Positions 53,580 through 61,985 of a DNA stretch of 64,000 nucleotides are shown here, in pieces. This DNA comes from Fontibacterium oligotrophicum. GTDB taxonomy: Bacteria; Pseudomonadota; Alphaproteobacteria; Pelagibacterales; Pelagibacteraceae. How positions within the stretch are numbered: position 1 is the first letter of the stretch; the number at the start of each line of letters is the position of its first letter. The notes beneath the pieces are model-generated. The model was given only the letters and a program-made list of their open reading frames with translations. It searched no databases and had not been told where the DNA came from. The position numbers and the translations under genes were made by a program. Where the stretch lies: the NCBI GenBank assembly GCA_965235975.1, contig CBDDZZ010000002.1:124001-188000 (forward strand), written 5' to 3'.

Positions 53580-54385
53580 ATTAGAATTTTTTTTAATGAA
53601 TTATTATACCCATTAACAGTGCCGCAGTCTAAATATGTTCCAGAAAATATATGTCCTACAAATTTACTATCATTATAAATTAAATGTTTCATAGCATCAG
53701 TAATCTGAACTTCTCCTGAGAAACCTTTTTTAGTATTTTGTAACGAAGTAAATATTTTGCTTGGCAGAATATATCTTCCTATAATTGCATAATTGGATGG
53801 AGAATTTTTTAAACTAGGTTTTTCAACTAAGCTACTTACAAGTAAATTACTATTAATTTTTTTAGAATACTTAATAATACCATATCTCGATACTTCAGAA
53901 TTTTTTACTTTTTTAGAAGCTATAACAGAAGAATGATATTTATTATGAATATTAATCATTTTTTTTGAACAATTTTCTCTAATAATTATATCGTCTGGCA
54001 AAACTAAAAGAAAAAACTTTTCTTTAATTGCGGATTTAGCTGCCAATACTGCATCACCTAGACCTTTTGGAGATTTTTGATAAATAAATTCAATTTTATT
54101 CTTGTAACGATCTAAAATTTTAAGTCTCTTAATAGATTTATTATCTTTCTTTTTTTTTAAATAATTTATTAAATAATTATCAGGATATAGATAATCTTTT
54201 ATAATTGTTTTTTTTTTAGAGATAACTAGAATTATTTTTTTAATGCCCGCCTCTAAACATTCATCCAAAACGTATTCTAAAATAGTTTTATTCCCCAAGG
54301 GTAACAGTTCTTTTGGAAGTATTTTGCTAAATGGTAGAAGTCTTGTACCTAAACCAGCTAATGGTATTATCGCTTCTTTTATCAT
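53576..54385 (-). CDS. galU: UTP-glucose-1-phosphate uridylyltransferase
   Basis: Makes UDP-glucose from UTP and glucose-1-phosphate. The 269-residue nucleotidyltransferase shows IPLAGLGTRLLPFSKILPKELLPLGNK at the N-terminus and LVLPDDIIIRE, with C-terminal GEVQITDAM and GTYLDCGTVNGY. It is somewhat shorter than the usual 290-300 residues but complete. It is divergent from panC across only 24 bp. Confidence 0.94.
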   Translation of the reverse strand: MIKEAIIPLAGLGTRLLPFSKILPKELLPLGNKTILEYVLDECLEAGIKKIILVISKKKTIIKDYLYPDNYLINYLKKKKDNKSIKRLKILDRYKNKIEFIYQKSPKGLGDAVLAAKSAIKEKFFLLVLPDDIIIRENCSKKMINIHNKYHSSVIASKKVKNSEVSRYGIIKYSKKINSNLLVSSLVEKPSLKNSPSNYAIIGRYILPSKIFTSLQNTKKGFSGEVQITDAMKHLIYNDSKFVGHIFSGTYLDCGTVNGYNNSLKKILI

Positions 54386-54409
54386 TAAATATTATATTCA
54401 ATTTCTTAA
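54386..54409. promoter_or_regulatory. 24-bp divergent galU/panC gap
   Basis: The whole space between two divergent starts is 24 bp. It contains ATTATA, which reads as a perfect TATAAT on the minus strand a few bases before galU, and TATTAT on the plus strand. If these are used, transcripts start at or beside the start codons, and the -35 regions lie in the opposite gene. Confidence 0.3.
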
Positions 54410-55219
54410 ATGAAAATAATTAAAACAGCAAATAAAATAGCTTCTGAGTTACTAAATAAAAAAAAAATTGGCTTTATCCCAACTATGGGATGCTTGCATG
54501 AAGGTCATGTTTCGTTAATAAGAAAATCAAAAAAGAAAAAATTATTAACTGTAGTAAGTATATTTGTAAATCCACTTCAATTTAACAATAAAAAGGATTT
54601 TAAAAAATACCCCAAAACTATTTTAAATGACTTAAAAATTTGTAAAAAAAATAAAGTAGACTACGTATACTTACCTCAAAAAAAAGAAATTTATCCAGAA
54701 AAAAAAATTATTATTAAAAATAAAATACATTTTTTCAAAAAATATATGGAAGGAAAATTTAGACCCGGACATTTTGAAGGCGTCATTGAAGTTATGAAAA
54801 GATTACTAAAACATGTAAAAACAAACTATCTATTTCTTGGAAAAAAAGATTATCAACAATTAATTATTATTAAAAAATATTTGGAAAGCATTAATTCAAA
54901 AATAATAGTTGTCCCTTGTGATACAATTAGAGATAGAAATGGTACTGCCCTATCTTCTAGAAATAAACTTTTAGATCAAAAATCATTAAATATTGCTGGT
55001 AGAATAATTAATTTTCTAAAAAGTAATAAAAATAAAATTATTAAATCAAAAAATAACTTATTATATTTAAACAAAATCATAGAATTTGGTGCTAAAAAAA
55101 TAGATTATTTAACTGCTTTTAATTTAGAACAATTAAAAAAAACTAACAAACCATCAGTAAATACTAGAGTATTTCTTGCTTATTATTTAAATGGCGTAAG
55201 ATTAATAGATAATTTTTAA
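54410..55219 (+). CDS. panC: Pantothenate synthetase
   Basis: ATP-dependent joining of pantoate and beta-alanine. The 269-residue protein shows IGFIPTMGCLHEGHVSLIRKS (nucleotidyl-transfer HxGH), FVNPLQFNNKKDFKKYP, the FEGVIEVMKRLL region and KDYQQLIIIKK. It is very Lys/Asn-rich. It is followed by lipB with a 1-bp overlap. No panB is visible in the window. Confidence 0.94.
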   Translation: MKIIKTANKIASELLNKKKIGFIPTMGCLHEGHVSLIRKSKKKKLLTVVSIFVNPLQFNNKKDFKKYPKTILNDLKICKKNKVDYVYLPQKKEIYPEKKIIIKNKIHFFKKYMEGKFRPGHFEGVIEVMKRLLKHVKTNYLFLGKKDYQQLIIIKKYLESINSKIIVVPCDTIRDRNGTALSSRNKLLDQKSLNIAGRIINFLKSNKNKIIKSKNNLLYLNKIIEFGAKKIDYLTAFNLEQLKKTNKPSVNTRVFLAYYLNGVRLIDNF

Positions 55220-55839
55220 TGCAAATTAAAATATCACAAAAGCCTGTAATTTATAAAGAGGCGTTAGATTTTTTAGAACAAAAAGTAAAAAAGGTTCATG
55301 CCAACTTAGATGATGAACTTATCTGGATATTAGAACACGATTCCGTTTATACTAAAGGTATAAGTGCATCTGATAAAGATTTATTGATACCTAACTTATT
55401 TCCTATAGTAGAAACAAATCGCGGTGGAAAATTTACATACCATGGCCCTGGACAAAAAATTGTTTATTTTGTTATAAATCTTAATAAACGTGAAAAAGAA
55501 ATTAAAAAATTTGTACGTAATGTAGAAAAATGGATTATTGCAATTCTTAATGATTTTAACATTTCATCATATGCTGATCCAAAAAATATAGGCATCTGGG
55601 TTAAAAAAAATAACGAAGAAAATAAAATTGCTGCAATCGGAATCAAAGTTAAAAAATGGATTGCCTATCATGGCTTCTCTTTAAATATTAATGTTAACAA
55701 ATCTAATTATCGAGGAATTGTACCCTGCGGAATATCAAATAAAGGAATTATTAATATTTCAGATTTATGTGCAGTTCCAGATGATGAAAAAATTAATAGC
55801 TCTATAAAAGAAAATTTTTACAAATTATTTAAATCGTAA
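55219..55839 (+). CDS. lipB: Octanoyl-[ACP]:protein N-octanoyltransferase
   Basis: Transfers octanoyl from ACP to lipoyl domains of 2-oxoacid dehydrogenases and the glycine cleavage H protein. The 206-residue protein has ETNRGGKFTYHGPGQKIVYFV, the lysine region KIAAIGIKVKKW, and the catalytic cysteine in IVPCGISNKG. Its 3' end overlaps the convergent pseudouridine synthase gene by 22 bp. Confidence 0.94.
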   Translation: MQIKISQKPVIYKEALDFLEQKVKKVHANLDDELIWILEHDSVYTKGISASDKDLLIPNLFPIVETNRGGKFTYHGPGQKIVYFVINLNKREKEIKKFVRNVEKWIIAILNDFNISSYADPKNIGIWVKKNNEENKIAAIGIKVKKWIAYHGFSLNINVNKSNYRGIVPCGISNKGIINISDLCAVPDDEKINSSIKENFYKLFKS

Positions 55840-56747
55840 GGCAATTCTTTATCCTTGCAAAAACTTTTAAAATATAACGGAGGTTCTGCATTATGTATTA
55901 TTTTTTTACTATTTATTAAAAACTCAACTTTATAGGCATGTAGCATTAAATGAAGCTCTTTGGATTTATTTAAGCCTTTATTTGTATACTTTTTTTCTCC
56001 TAAAATAGGATGTTTTATAAAACTTAACTGTCTTCTCAATTGATGTTTTCTACCTGTCTCCGGATTTAATAATAACAATGAGTGATCATTTGATTCAGAA
56101 ATAACTTTGTAATTAGTAATTGATAAATGTATTTTTTCTTTATCATTTTCAATATAAGTAAGTTCATTTTTTAAAGTACCATTTTTATCCTTTAAAACTC
56201 CATCGACTACAGCTAAATAACTTTTTTTTATAGTCTGATTTTTAAATGACTCTGAAAAAAATTTAGCGCTTTTATGATTTTTGCTTATAATCAAAATTCC
56301 AGTAGTTTCAGCGTCTAATCTATGTACTAAATGAGGTGTTGGATATTCAGTCTCTACATAATTTTTTAATATATCAAAAATATTTTTTGCAGTTTTAGTA
56401 CCTGATTGTACGGCTAAATTATAAGTTTTGTTTAAGACTAAATAGTGCTCATTCTCAAATAAAATATTATTTTTAATTAAATCGTAATCTTTCTTTGAAG
56501 GTAGATATGAAAATTTTTTTTTAATTATTTTGTCATCATTATCAATATCGGCAAACACTTTGATTTCATCGTTTATTTGTATTTTATAAGAACTTTTAAC
56601 CTTTTTACCATTAACAAGAATTTTGCCTTTTCTTAGAGTTCTCTCAATGAGTGATTGGGGTAGAGCTTTTACTTTCTTTTTAAACCATTTATCAAAACGA
56701 ATATTTTCAAAATCTTCTTCAATTTTAAAAATATGCTTAGGCTCCAT
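55818..56747 (-). CDS. rluC: RluC/RluD-family 23S rRNA pseudouridine synthase
   Basis: Isomerises uridines in 23S rRNA. The 309-residue protein has an N-terminal S4 domain (IRFDKWFKKKV to KGKILVNGKKVKSSY) and the RluA-type catalytic motif HRLDAETTGILIISK. The GRKHQLRRQLSFIKHPILGE segment is typical. The exact target sites cannot be read from sequence; RluC is the likelier assignment by position in alphaproteobacterial genomes. It overlaps crcB by 1 bp. Confidence 0.88.
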   Translation of the reverse strand: MEPKHIFKIEEDFENIRFDKWFKKKVKALPQSLIERTLRKGKILVNGKKVKSSYKIQINDEIKVFADIDNDDKIIKKKFSYLPSKKDYDLIKNNILFENEHYLVLNKTYNLAVQSGTKTAKNIFDILKNYVETEYPTPHLVHRLDAETTGILIISKNHKSAKFFSESFKNQTIKKSYLAVVDGVLKDKNGTLKNELTYIENDKEKIHLSITNYKVISESNDHSLLLLNPETGRKHQLRRQLSFIKHPILGEKKYTNKGLNKSKELHLMLHAYKVEFLINSKKIIHNAEPPLYFKSFCKDKELPYDLNNL

Positions 56748-57127
56748 TATGAAATGATATGAATAAACTTATCTCCTAAATAAAACATCAGTAATCCAAA
56801 AAATACTGAAATAAAAATATAAATAAAAGCTAATAAATAATTAGAGCTATTAATAAGGTTAAAAAAATCTTGTGAAAAAGATGAAAATGTTGTGAACCCT
56901 CCTAAAAAACCAATCGTAATATAATTTTTAAAATTCTCATCAATGCTTAAAAATTTTGTATCTAACACTCCAGATACTAAACCAATCAAAAAACACCCCA
57001 ACAAATTTACTGTAAGCGTTCCAATCGGAAAAATAGTTTGAAAAATTTTTGGAGTAATTTGTATAACTGAAAACCTTGCTAAAGTTCCAAAAGCACCAAA
57101 TAAAGCAATTAATAAGTAAGACTTCAT
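56747..57127 (-). CDS. crcB: Fluoride-specific ion channel CrcB (Fluc)
   Basis: Small four-helix inner-membrane protein exporting fluoride as a dual-topology dimer. The 126-residue sequence has ALFGAFGTLARF, NLLGCFLIGL and the diagnostic GFLGGFTTFSSFSQDF motif. It follows rplQ by 7 bp and precedes the pseudouridine synthase gene. No fluoride riboswitch can fit upstream, so it is probably expressed constitutively with the alpha operon. Confidence 0.94.
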   Translation of the reverse strand: MKSYLLIALFGAFGTLARFSVIQITPKIFQTIFPIGTLTVNLLGCFLIGLVSGVLDTKFLSIDENFKNYITIGFLGGFTTFSSFSQDFFNLINSSNYLLAFIYIFISVFFGLLMFYLGDKFIHIIS

Positions 57128-57134
57128 TAACTGT

Positions 57135-57575
57135 TTACTTGCTTATCTGTTGAGCTTCTTCCTTTGGTTCTTCAGGTTTTTTTTGAACTGGACCTGAATC
57201 TTGTCCTTTTGCGTTAAAGTCTTTATCTACTAATTCAATATATGCCATTGTTGAATTATCACCAAAACGATTTCTTGTTCTTATAATTCTTGAATAGCCG
57301 CCTTTTCTATTTTCATATCTCTTACTTAAAACTGTAATTAATTTTTCTGCTGAAGATTCATCTTGTAGTTTTGAAATTAAAGATCTCCTAGCTGATAAAT
57401 CTTTCTTTTTCCCAATGGTTATAACTTTATCAATTAATGGCTTTAATTCTTTTGCTTTGGGTAAAGTTGTTTTAATTTGCTCGTGCTTAATTAATGAATT
57501 AAGCATATTTTTAAACAAAGCTTTACGGTGCTCTGAAGTTCTGTTTAATTTTCTATGAGCAATTTTGTGTCTCAT
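57135..57575 (-). CDS. rplQ: 50S ribosomal protein L17
   Basis: Large-subunit protein near the exit tunnel. The 146-residue product starts MRHKIAHRKLNRTSEHRKALFKNM and has GGYSRIIRTRNRFGDNSTMAYIELV. A Glu/Lys/Pro-rich C-terminal extension of about 25 residues follows the core. It follows rpoA by 5 bp, the end of the ribosomal alpha operon. Confidence 0.97.
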   Translation of the reverse strand: MRHKIAHRKLNRTSEHRKALFKNMLNSLIKHEQIKTTLPKAKELKPLIDKVITIGKKKDLSARRSLISKLQDESSAEKLITVLSKRYENRKGGYSRIIRTRNRFGDNSTMAYIELVDKDFNAKGQDSGPVQKKPEEPKEEAQQISK

Positions 57576-57580
57576 TTTTA

Positions 57581-58594
57581 TTAATAATTATCCTCTAATT
57601 TTTTTGAAAGTTCTGCAATATTTTCTGGTGGCCAATTTGGAACTTCCATTCCAAGGTACAATGACATTGTTGTAAGAACTTCTTTAATTTCATTTAACGA
57701 TTTTCTTCCAAAATTAGGAGTTCTTAGCATTTCACTTTCGCTTTTTTGAACCAAATCACCAATATAAATAATATTGTCATTTTTCAAACAATTCATTGAT
57801 CTTACAGAAAGTTCTAATTCATCAACTCTTCTTAGTAAGTTTCTATTAAATTCAGGTTCAGAAGGTTTTTTCTCCTGAATTGTTGCAACAGGCTCGTCGA
57901 AGTTCACAAACATTGCTAATTGATCTTGTAAAATTCTAGCTGCAAAAGCAACTGAATCTTCTGCTGTTACAGAACCATTTGTTTCAACTTCCATTGTTAA
58001 TTTATCATAATCTAAAGTTAATCCTTCTCTTGCATTAGATACGTTGTAAGAAACTCTCTTAACTGGGCCAAAAACAGCATCTATCGCTATTAGTCCTAAT
58101 GGAGAATTGCTAGCTTTATTTCTGTCTGCAGGAACGTAACCTTTTCCGGTATTAACTGTTAATTCCATATGAAATTTAGTTTTTTCATCTAAGTTACAAA
58201 TTACTAAATCAGGATTTAATATTTCAATGTCTGGATTTGAAGTAATCATTTTTGCTTTTATTTCACCAGGCCCTTTTGCATCTAAAATTAATTTCTTTGG
58301 CCCAGAAGTTTTTAAATTTAAAGCTAAACCTTTAACGTTTAAAACAATGTCAGTAACATCTTCTCTTACACCATCAATAGAAGAAAATTCGTGTAAAACA
58401 CCATCAATTTGTATAGCTGTAACAGCTGTTCCCTGAACTGAAGATAATAAAACTCTTCTTAATGCATTTCCTAAAGTCAAAGCGTAACCTTTCTCTAAAG
58501 GTTCAGCAATTATTTTTGCATGTTTTTTATCATCGCTTTGCGTAATATTTAATTTTGATGGTTTTATAAGTTCTTTCCAATTTTTATCTATCAA
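57581..58594 (-). CDS. rpoA: RNA polymerase alpha subunit
   Basis: Scaffolds polymerase assembly and contacts promoter UP elements and activators. The 337-residue protein has the N-terminal domain (EPLEKGYALTLGNALRRVLLSS) and the C-terminal helix-hairpin-helix domain (LRRVDELELSVRSMNCLKNDNI; TPNFGRKSLNEIKEVL). It lies between rpsK and rplQ, as in nearly all bacteria. Confidence 0.98.
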   Translation of the reverse strand: MIDKNWKELIKPSKLNITQSDDKKHAKIIAEPLEKGYALTLGNALRRVLLSSVQGTAVTAIQIDGVLHEFSSIDGVREDVTDIVLNVKGLALNLKTSGPKKLILDAKGPGEIKAKMITSNPDIEILNPDLVICNLDEKTKFHMELTVNTGKGYVPADRNKASNSPLGLIAIDAVFGPVKRVSYNVSNAREGLTLDYDKLTMEVETNGSVTAEDSVAFAARILQDQLAMFVNFDEPVATIQEKKPSEPEFNRNLLRRVDELELSVRSMNCLKNDNIIYIGDLVQKSESEMLRTPNFGRKSLNEIKEVLTTMSLYLGMEVPNWPPENIAELSKKLEDNY

Positions 58595-58618
58595 GTTACT
58601 TCTCCTGTTTTGTTATTA

Positions 58619-59095
58619 TTAAACGCGTCTTTTCTTTGGAGGCCTACAACCATTATGTGGCATCGGACTCATGTCTTTTATAGAGGTAATTTTAAAACCT
58701 CTAGCTTGTAATGCTCTAAGAGCTGTTTCACGACCTGAACCAGGTCCTTTAACCTCAACTGTAATATTTTTTAATCCATGCTCCAACGCTTTGCCCGCTG
58801 CATCATCTGCTGCTACTTGAGCTGCATATGGAGTTGATTTTCTTGATCCTTTAAATCCTTTTGATCCTGCAGATGACCATGAAATTACATTTCCTTGCTT
58901 ATCTGTGATTGTTACAATTGTGTTATTAAAAGTAGCATTTACATAAACATTTCCATTTATGACATTTTTCTTTTCTTTTTTCTTAACTTTTAATTTTTTT
59001 TTTATTCCACCAGCTTCTTGCTTGGCATCTTTTGCTGGCGCTGCAGCACCTTCAGCTTTTGGTTTTTTATCTTTAATGTTTTTATCTTCAGCCAT
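58619..59095 (-). CDS. rpsK: 30S ribosomal protein S11
   Basis: Small-subunit platform protein near the mRNA exit. The core has NATFNNTIVTITDKQGN, GSRKSTPYAAQ and the terminal PMPHNGCRPPKKRRV. At 158 residues it is about 30 longer than usual because of an Ala/Lys-rich N-terminal tail (MAEDKNIKDKKPKAEG...). The first ATG is the only in-frame start before the core, so the tail looks real. It follows rpsM by 4 bp. Confidence 0.96.
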   Translation of the reverse strand: MAEDKNIKDKKPKAEGAAAPAKDAKQEAGGIKKKLKVKKKEKKNVINGNVYVNATFNNTIVTITDKQGNVISWSSAGSKGFKGSRKSTPYAAQVAADDAAGKALEHGLKNITVEVKGPGSGRETALRALQARGFKITSIKDMSPMPHNGCRPPKKRRV

Positions 59096-59099
59096 TAGA

Positions 59100-59480
59100 T
59101 TATTTCATACTAGTTAATTTTTTTCCTGCAATCGCAATAGCCTTACCTTTTCTTGTTCTTGCATTAGAATGAGTTCTCTGCCCTCTTACTGGAAGTCTTT
59201 TTCTATGTCTTGACCCTCTGTAAGTTCCAAGATCTTTTAATCTTTTAATATCTAATGAGACGTTTCTTCTAAGATCTCCTTCAACAGAATATTTACTATC
59301 AATAAATTCTCTAATTTTTAAAACTTCGTCATCCGTAAGAGCATTAGTTCTTTTATTTTTATCGATTTTTAACTCAGAGCAAATATCATTTGCAGTTTTA
59401 TCACCTATACCATGAATGTAAGTAAGTGCAGTTTTAACAACCTTATTTTGAGGAATATTCACCCCAGCTATACGAGCCAT
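59100..59480 (-). CDS. rpsM: 30S ribosomal protein S13
   Basis: Head protein bridging to the large subunit. The 126-residue product has MARIAGVNIPQNKVVKTALTYIHGIG at the start and RGSRHRKRLPVRGQRTHSNARTRKG near the end. A strong promoter-like sequence lies 31-58 bases upstream, overlapping the adk stop, so rpsM-rpsK-rpoA-rplQ may have its own start of transcription. Confidence 0.97.
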   Translation of the reverse strand: MARIAGVNIPQNKVVKTALTYIHGIGDKTANDICSELKIDKNKRTNALTDDEVLKIREFIDSKYSVEGDLRRNVSLDIKRLKDLGTYRGSRHRKRLPVRGQRTHSNARTRKGKAIAIAGKKLTSMK

Positions 59481-59510
59481 AAATTAAAAATTTATTTTTG
59501 AAAAAATGCG

Positions 59511-59538
59511 ATTATATGAATCAAGCTATCAAAGTCAA
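59511..59538 (-). promoter_or_regulatory. Strong sigma70-type promoter for rpsM-rpsK-rpoA-rplQ
   Basis: On the minus strand TTGACT (59533-59538; five of six consensus) and a perfect TATAAT (59511-59516) are separated by 16 nt, 31 bases before the rpsM ATG. The -35 overlaps the adk stop codon. It is the best promoter match I found in the window and sits in the 54-bp adk-rpsM gap. Confidence 0.65.
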
Positions 59539-60188
59539 CCACGTATGGCACGGATTAACGTGAATAATTGATCACTTATAGCATTAATTTCCTGCATTCC
59601 GTCTATATTTTTCATTATTCCTTTCTTTACGTAGTAGTCTAAAACTGGAAAAGTTTTTTCATCGTAAGTTTTTAATCTTTTAGCAATTGTTTCCTGATTA
59701 TCATCTGATCTAGTAATAAGATTTTTCTGATCACAGTTTTTAATTTCACATTTTTTCGGAGGATTAAAAAAAATATTAAATGTTTTATTGCATATTGAGC
59801 AAGTAACTCTTCCAGTGACTCGTTTAACTAAAATTTGATTATCTACTTTTAAATTAAGAGCCAAACTCATTTGCTGGTTATTTTTTTTTAATAAATTATC
59901 TAAACTCTTAGCTTGTTCAAGATTTCTTGGAAATCCATCAAAAATAATTCGATTCTTATATAGTGGATTTGAAATTTTATTCTCGATTAAGTTATTAATA
60001 ATTTCATCAGAAACTAAGCCTCCGGATTTCATAATTTCTTCAATTTTATTTCCAAAATTAGTTTTTTTACTCACTTCATCTCTAAGTAAGTCGCCTGTTG
60101 ATAATTGAAATAAATTAAATTCTTTAACTAGCTTTGATGATTGCGTTCCTTTTCCTGCTCCGGGAGGACCAAAAATTACAAGATTCAT
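59535..60188 (-). CDS. adk: Adenylate kinase
   Basis: Balances ATP, ADP and AMP. The 217-residue long-form enzyme has the P-loop GPPGAGKGTQSSKL (residues 7-20), the AMP-site FDGFPRNLEQA, and a lid with four cysteines (CSIC and CEIKNC) as in zinc-binding adenylate kinases. It starts directly at the secY stop (1 bp overlap), the alphaproteobacterial secY-adk-rpsM order. Confidence 0.97.
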   Translation of the reverse strand: MNLVIFGPPGAGKGTQSSKLVKEFNLFQLSTGDLLRDEVSKKTNFGNKIEEIMKSGGLVSDEIINNLIENKISNPLYKNRIIFDGFPRNLEQAKSLDNLLKKNNQQMSLALNLKVDNQILVKRVTGRVTCSICNKTFNIFFNPPKKCEIKNCDQKNLITRSDDNQETIAKRLKTYDEKTFPVLDYYVKKGIMKNIDGMQEINAISDQLFTLIRAIRG

Positions 60189-61498
60189 TAACGATTAAAT
60201 TTTGTTTTTTTAATTAGACTTTCATATTGTTGACTCATTAATCTTGTTTGTACTTGCGCTACCGTATCCATTGCAACAACAGCTACTATAAGAAGTGACG
60301 TACCACCTAAATAAAATGGAATTGGATAATTAGCGATTATAAATTCTGGTAATAAACAAATTAGCACCAAGTATATAGAACCTATTGTAGTAAGCTTTAA
60401 AAGTAATTTATCTATAAATTGTTCTGTCTGTTCACCCGGTCTAATTCCTGGAACGAACCCCCCATATTTTCTTAAATTTTCGGCTGTTTCTTTTGGATTA
60501 AAAATTATTGAAGTATAAAAAAAAGAGAAAAACATTATTCCAGCTGCATATATTATCATATACAAAGGTTTTCCTTGTCCAAGCATAGAAGTAATTCCAA
60601 CAACAATTTCATTTGAAGAGGATGCAAAATTAGAAATTGTAATAGGTAAAATTAAAAGAGCTGATGCAAAAATTGCGGGGATTACACCTGCAGTATTAAC
60701 TTTTAATGGAAGATGAGAAGCGTCTCCTCCATATAATTTATTACCGATTTGTCTTTTAGGATAATGAATTAAAATTTTTCTTTGGGCGCGTTCTACAAAA
60801 ACTATAAAATATATAGCTCCAATGAGAATTGCTATAATTACTAATAATACTCCAGCAGAAATTGCCCCAGTTCTTCCCAATTCAAAAGTAGAAGCTAGTG
60901 CACCAGGGATTTCAGCAACAATGCCTGCAAAAATAATCAATGAAATACCATTGCCAATACCTCTTGCGGTAATTTGTTCTCCAAGCCACATTAAAAACAT
61001 TGTTCCTGTTAGCAAAGTAATTGTTGTAACTAATCTAAAATAAAAACCTGCTTCTAAAACAATTCCTTGCGAATTTTCTAAACTAACAGCAACTCCATAC
61101 CCCTGAACTAACGCTAGAAGCACTGTTCCATATCTAGTGTATTGCGTAATCTTTCTTCTACCTATTTCTCCTGAGTTCTTTAAATTTTTAAAATAATCAG
61201 TAACCCCAGTTAATAATTGAATTATAATAGATGAAGAAATGTATGGCATAATACCTAAAGCTAAAATTGCCATTCTCGATACAGCTCCTCCAGCAAATAA
61301 ATTAAACATTCCTAGTAATGATCGTTGATTATCAGATATTAGACCTTTTAAAGCTTGCGCGTCTATACCTGGCAAAGGAACATAGGTACAAAATCTATAA
61401 ATAATTAAAATAAATAATGTGTAGAAAATTCTTTTTTTTAAATCGTCTAATGATGAATTCGATTTTAATGTGTCAACAGACGCAAAAGAGCTCGACAT
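60188..61498 (-). CDS. secY: Protein translocase subunit SecY
   Basis: Core of the inner-membrane SecYEG channel, ten membrane helices in 436 residues. Motifs include RFCTYVPLPGIDAQAL, the plug-region GMFNLFAGGAVSRMAILALGIMPYISSS, and PKETAENLRKYGGFVPGIRPG in the large cytoplasmic loop. It lies 7 bp after rplO in the spc operon and overlaps adk by 1 bp. Confidence 0.98.
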   Translation of the reverse strand: MSSSFASVDTLKSNSSLDDLKKRIFYTLFILIIYRFCTYVPLPGIDAQALKGLISDNQRSLLGMFNLFAGGAVSRMAILALGIMPYISSSIIIQLLTGVTDYFKNLKNSGEIGRRKITQYTRYGTVLLALVQGYGVAVSLENSQGIVLEAGFYFRLVTTITLLTGTMFLMWLGEQITARGIGNGISLIIFAGIVAEIPGALASTFELGRTGAISAGVLLVIIAILIGAIYFIVFVERAQRKILIHYPKRQIGNKLYGGDASHLPLKVNTAGVIPAIFASALLILPITISNFASSSNEIVVGITSMLGQGKPLYMIIYAAGIMFFSFFYTSIIFNPKETAENLRKYGGFVPGIRPGEQTEQFIDKLLLKLTTIGSIYLVLICLLPEFIIANYPIPFYLGGTSLLIVAVVAMDTVAQVQTRLMSQQYESLIKKTKFNR

Positions 61499-61505
61499 AA
61501 AAAAA

Positions 61506-61982
61506 CTATTTAGCCTCTGCTTGTTTCAATAAATTAACGCTACCGCCTGCTTTTTCAATTTTAATTTTAGCAGATGCGCTGATTTGATGTGCCTCTATTT
61601 GTATTTTTGCTTTTATTTCACCATTACCCAAAATTTTTAACTTTTTGAAATTATTTTTAATATTTTTAACTTTTCTAAGACTATCCAATGTAACTTTCGA
61701 GGTTGTATCTAACTTTTTCTTTTCTATTAAATGCTGAATATCGTTTAAGTTAATAATCATCTGGTCGTAAGAATGTTTCTTAATTATTGCATTAAATCCT
61801 CTTTTAGGAAGTCTTCTATACAAAGGCATTTGACCTCCTTCAAAACTCTTAATAGATACGCCCGATCTTGCTTTTTGACCTTTCACACCTCGCCCAGCTG
61901 TCTTTCCTTTTCCAGAACCTATTCCTCTCCCGTATCTTTTTCCTTTTTTATAAAGAGAGACGTTTAATGTATTTAGTTTCAT
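61506..61982 (-). CDS. rplO: 50S ribosomal protein L15
   Basis: Large-subunit protein contacting 23S rRNA domains. The 158-residue product has the Gly/Lys-rich N-terminus GRGIGSGKGKTAGRGVKGQKARSG and FEGGQMPLYRRLPKRGF, and a C-terminal KIEKAGGSVNLL. It follows rpsE by only 3 bp; the usual rpmD between them is missing. Confidence 0.96.
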   Translation of the reverse strand: MKLNTLNVSLYKKGKRYGRGIGSGKGKTAGRGVKGQKARSGVSIKSFEGGQMPLYRRLPKRGFNAIIKKHSYDQMIINLNDIQHLIEKKKLDTTSKVTLDSLRKVKNIKNNFKKLKILGNGEIKAKIQIEAHQISASAKIKIEKAGGSVNLLKQAEAK

Positions 61983-61985
61983 ATT

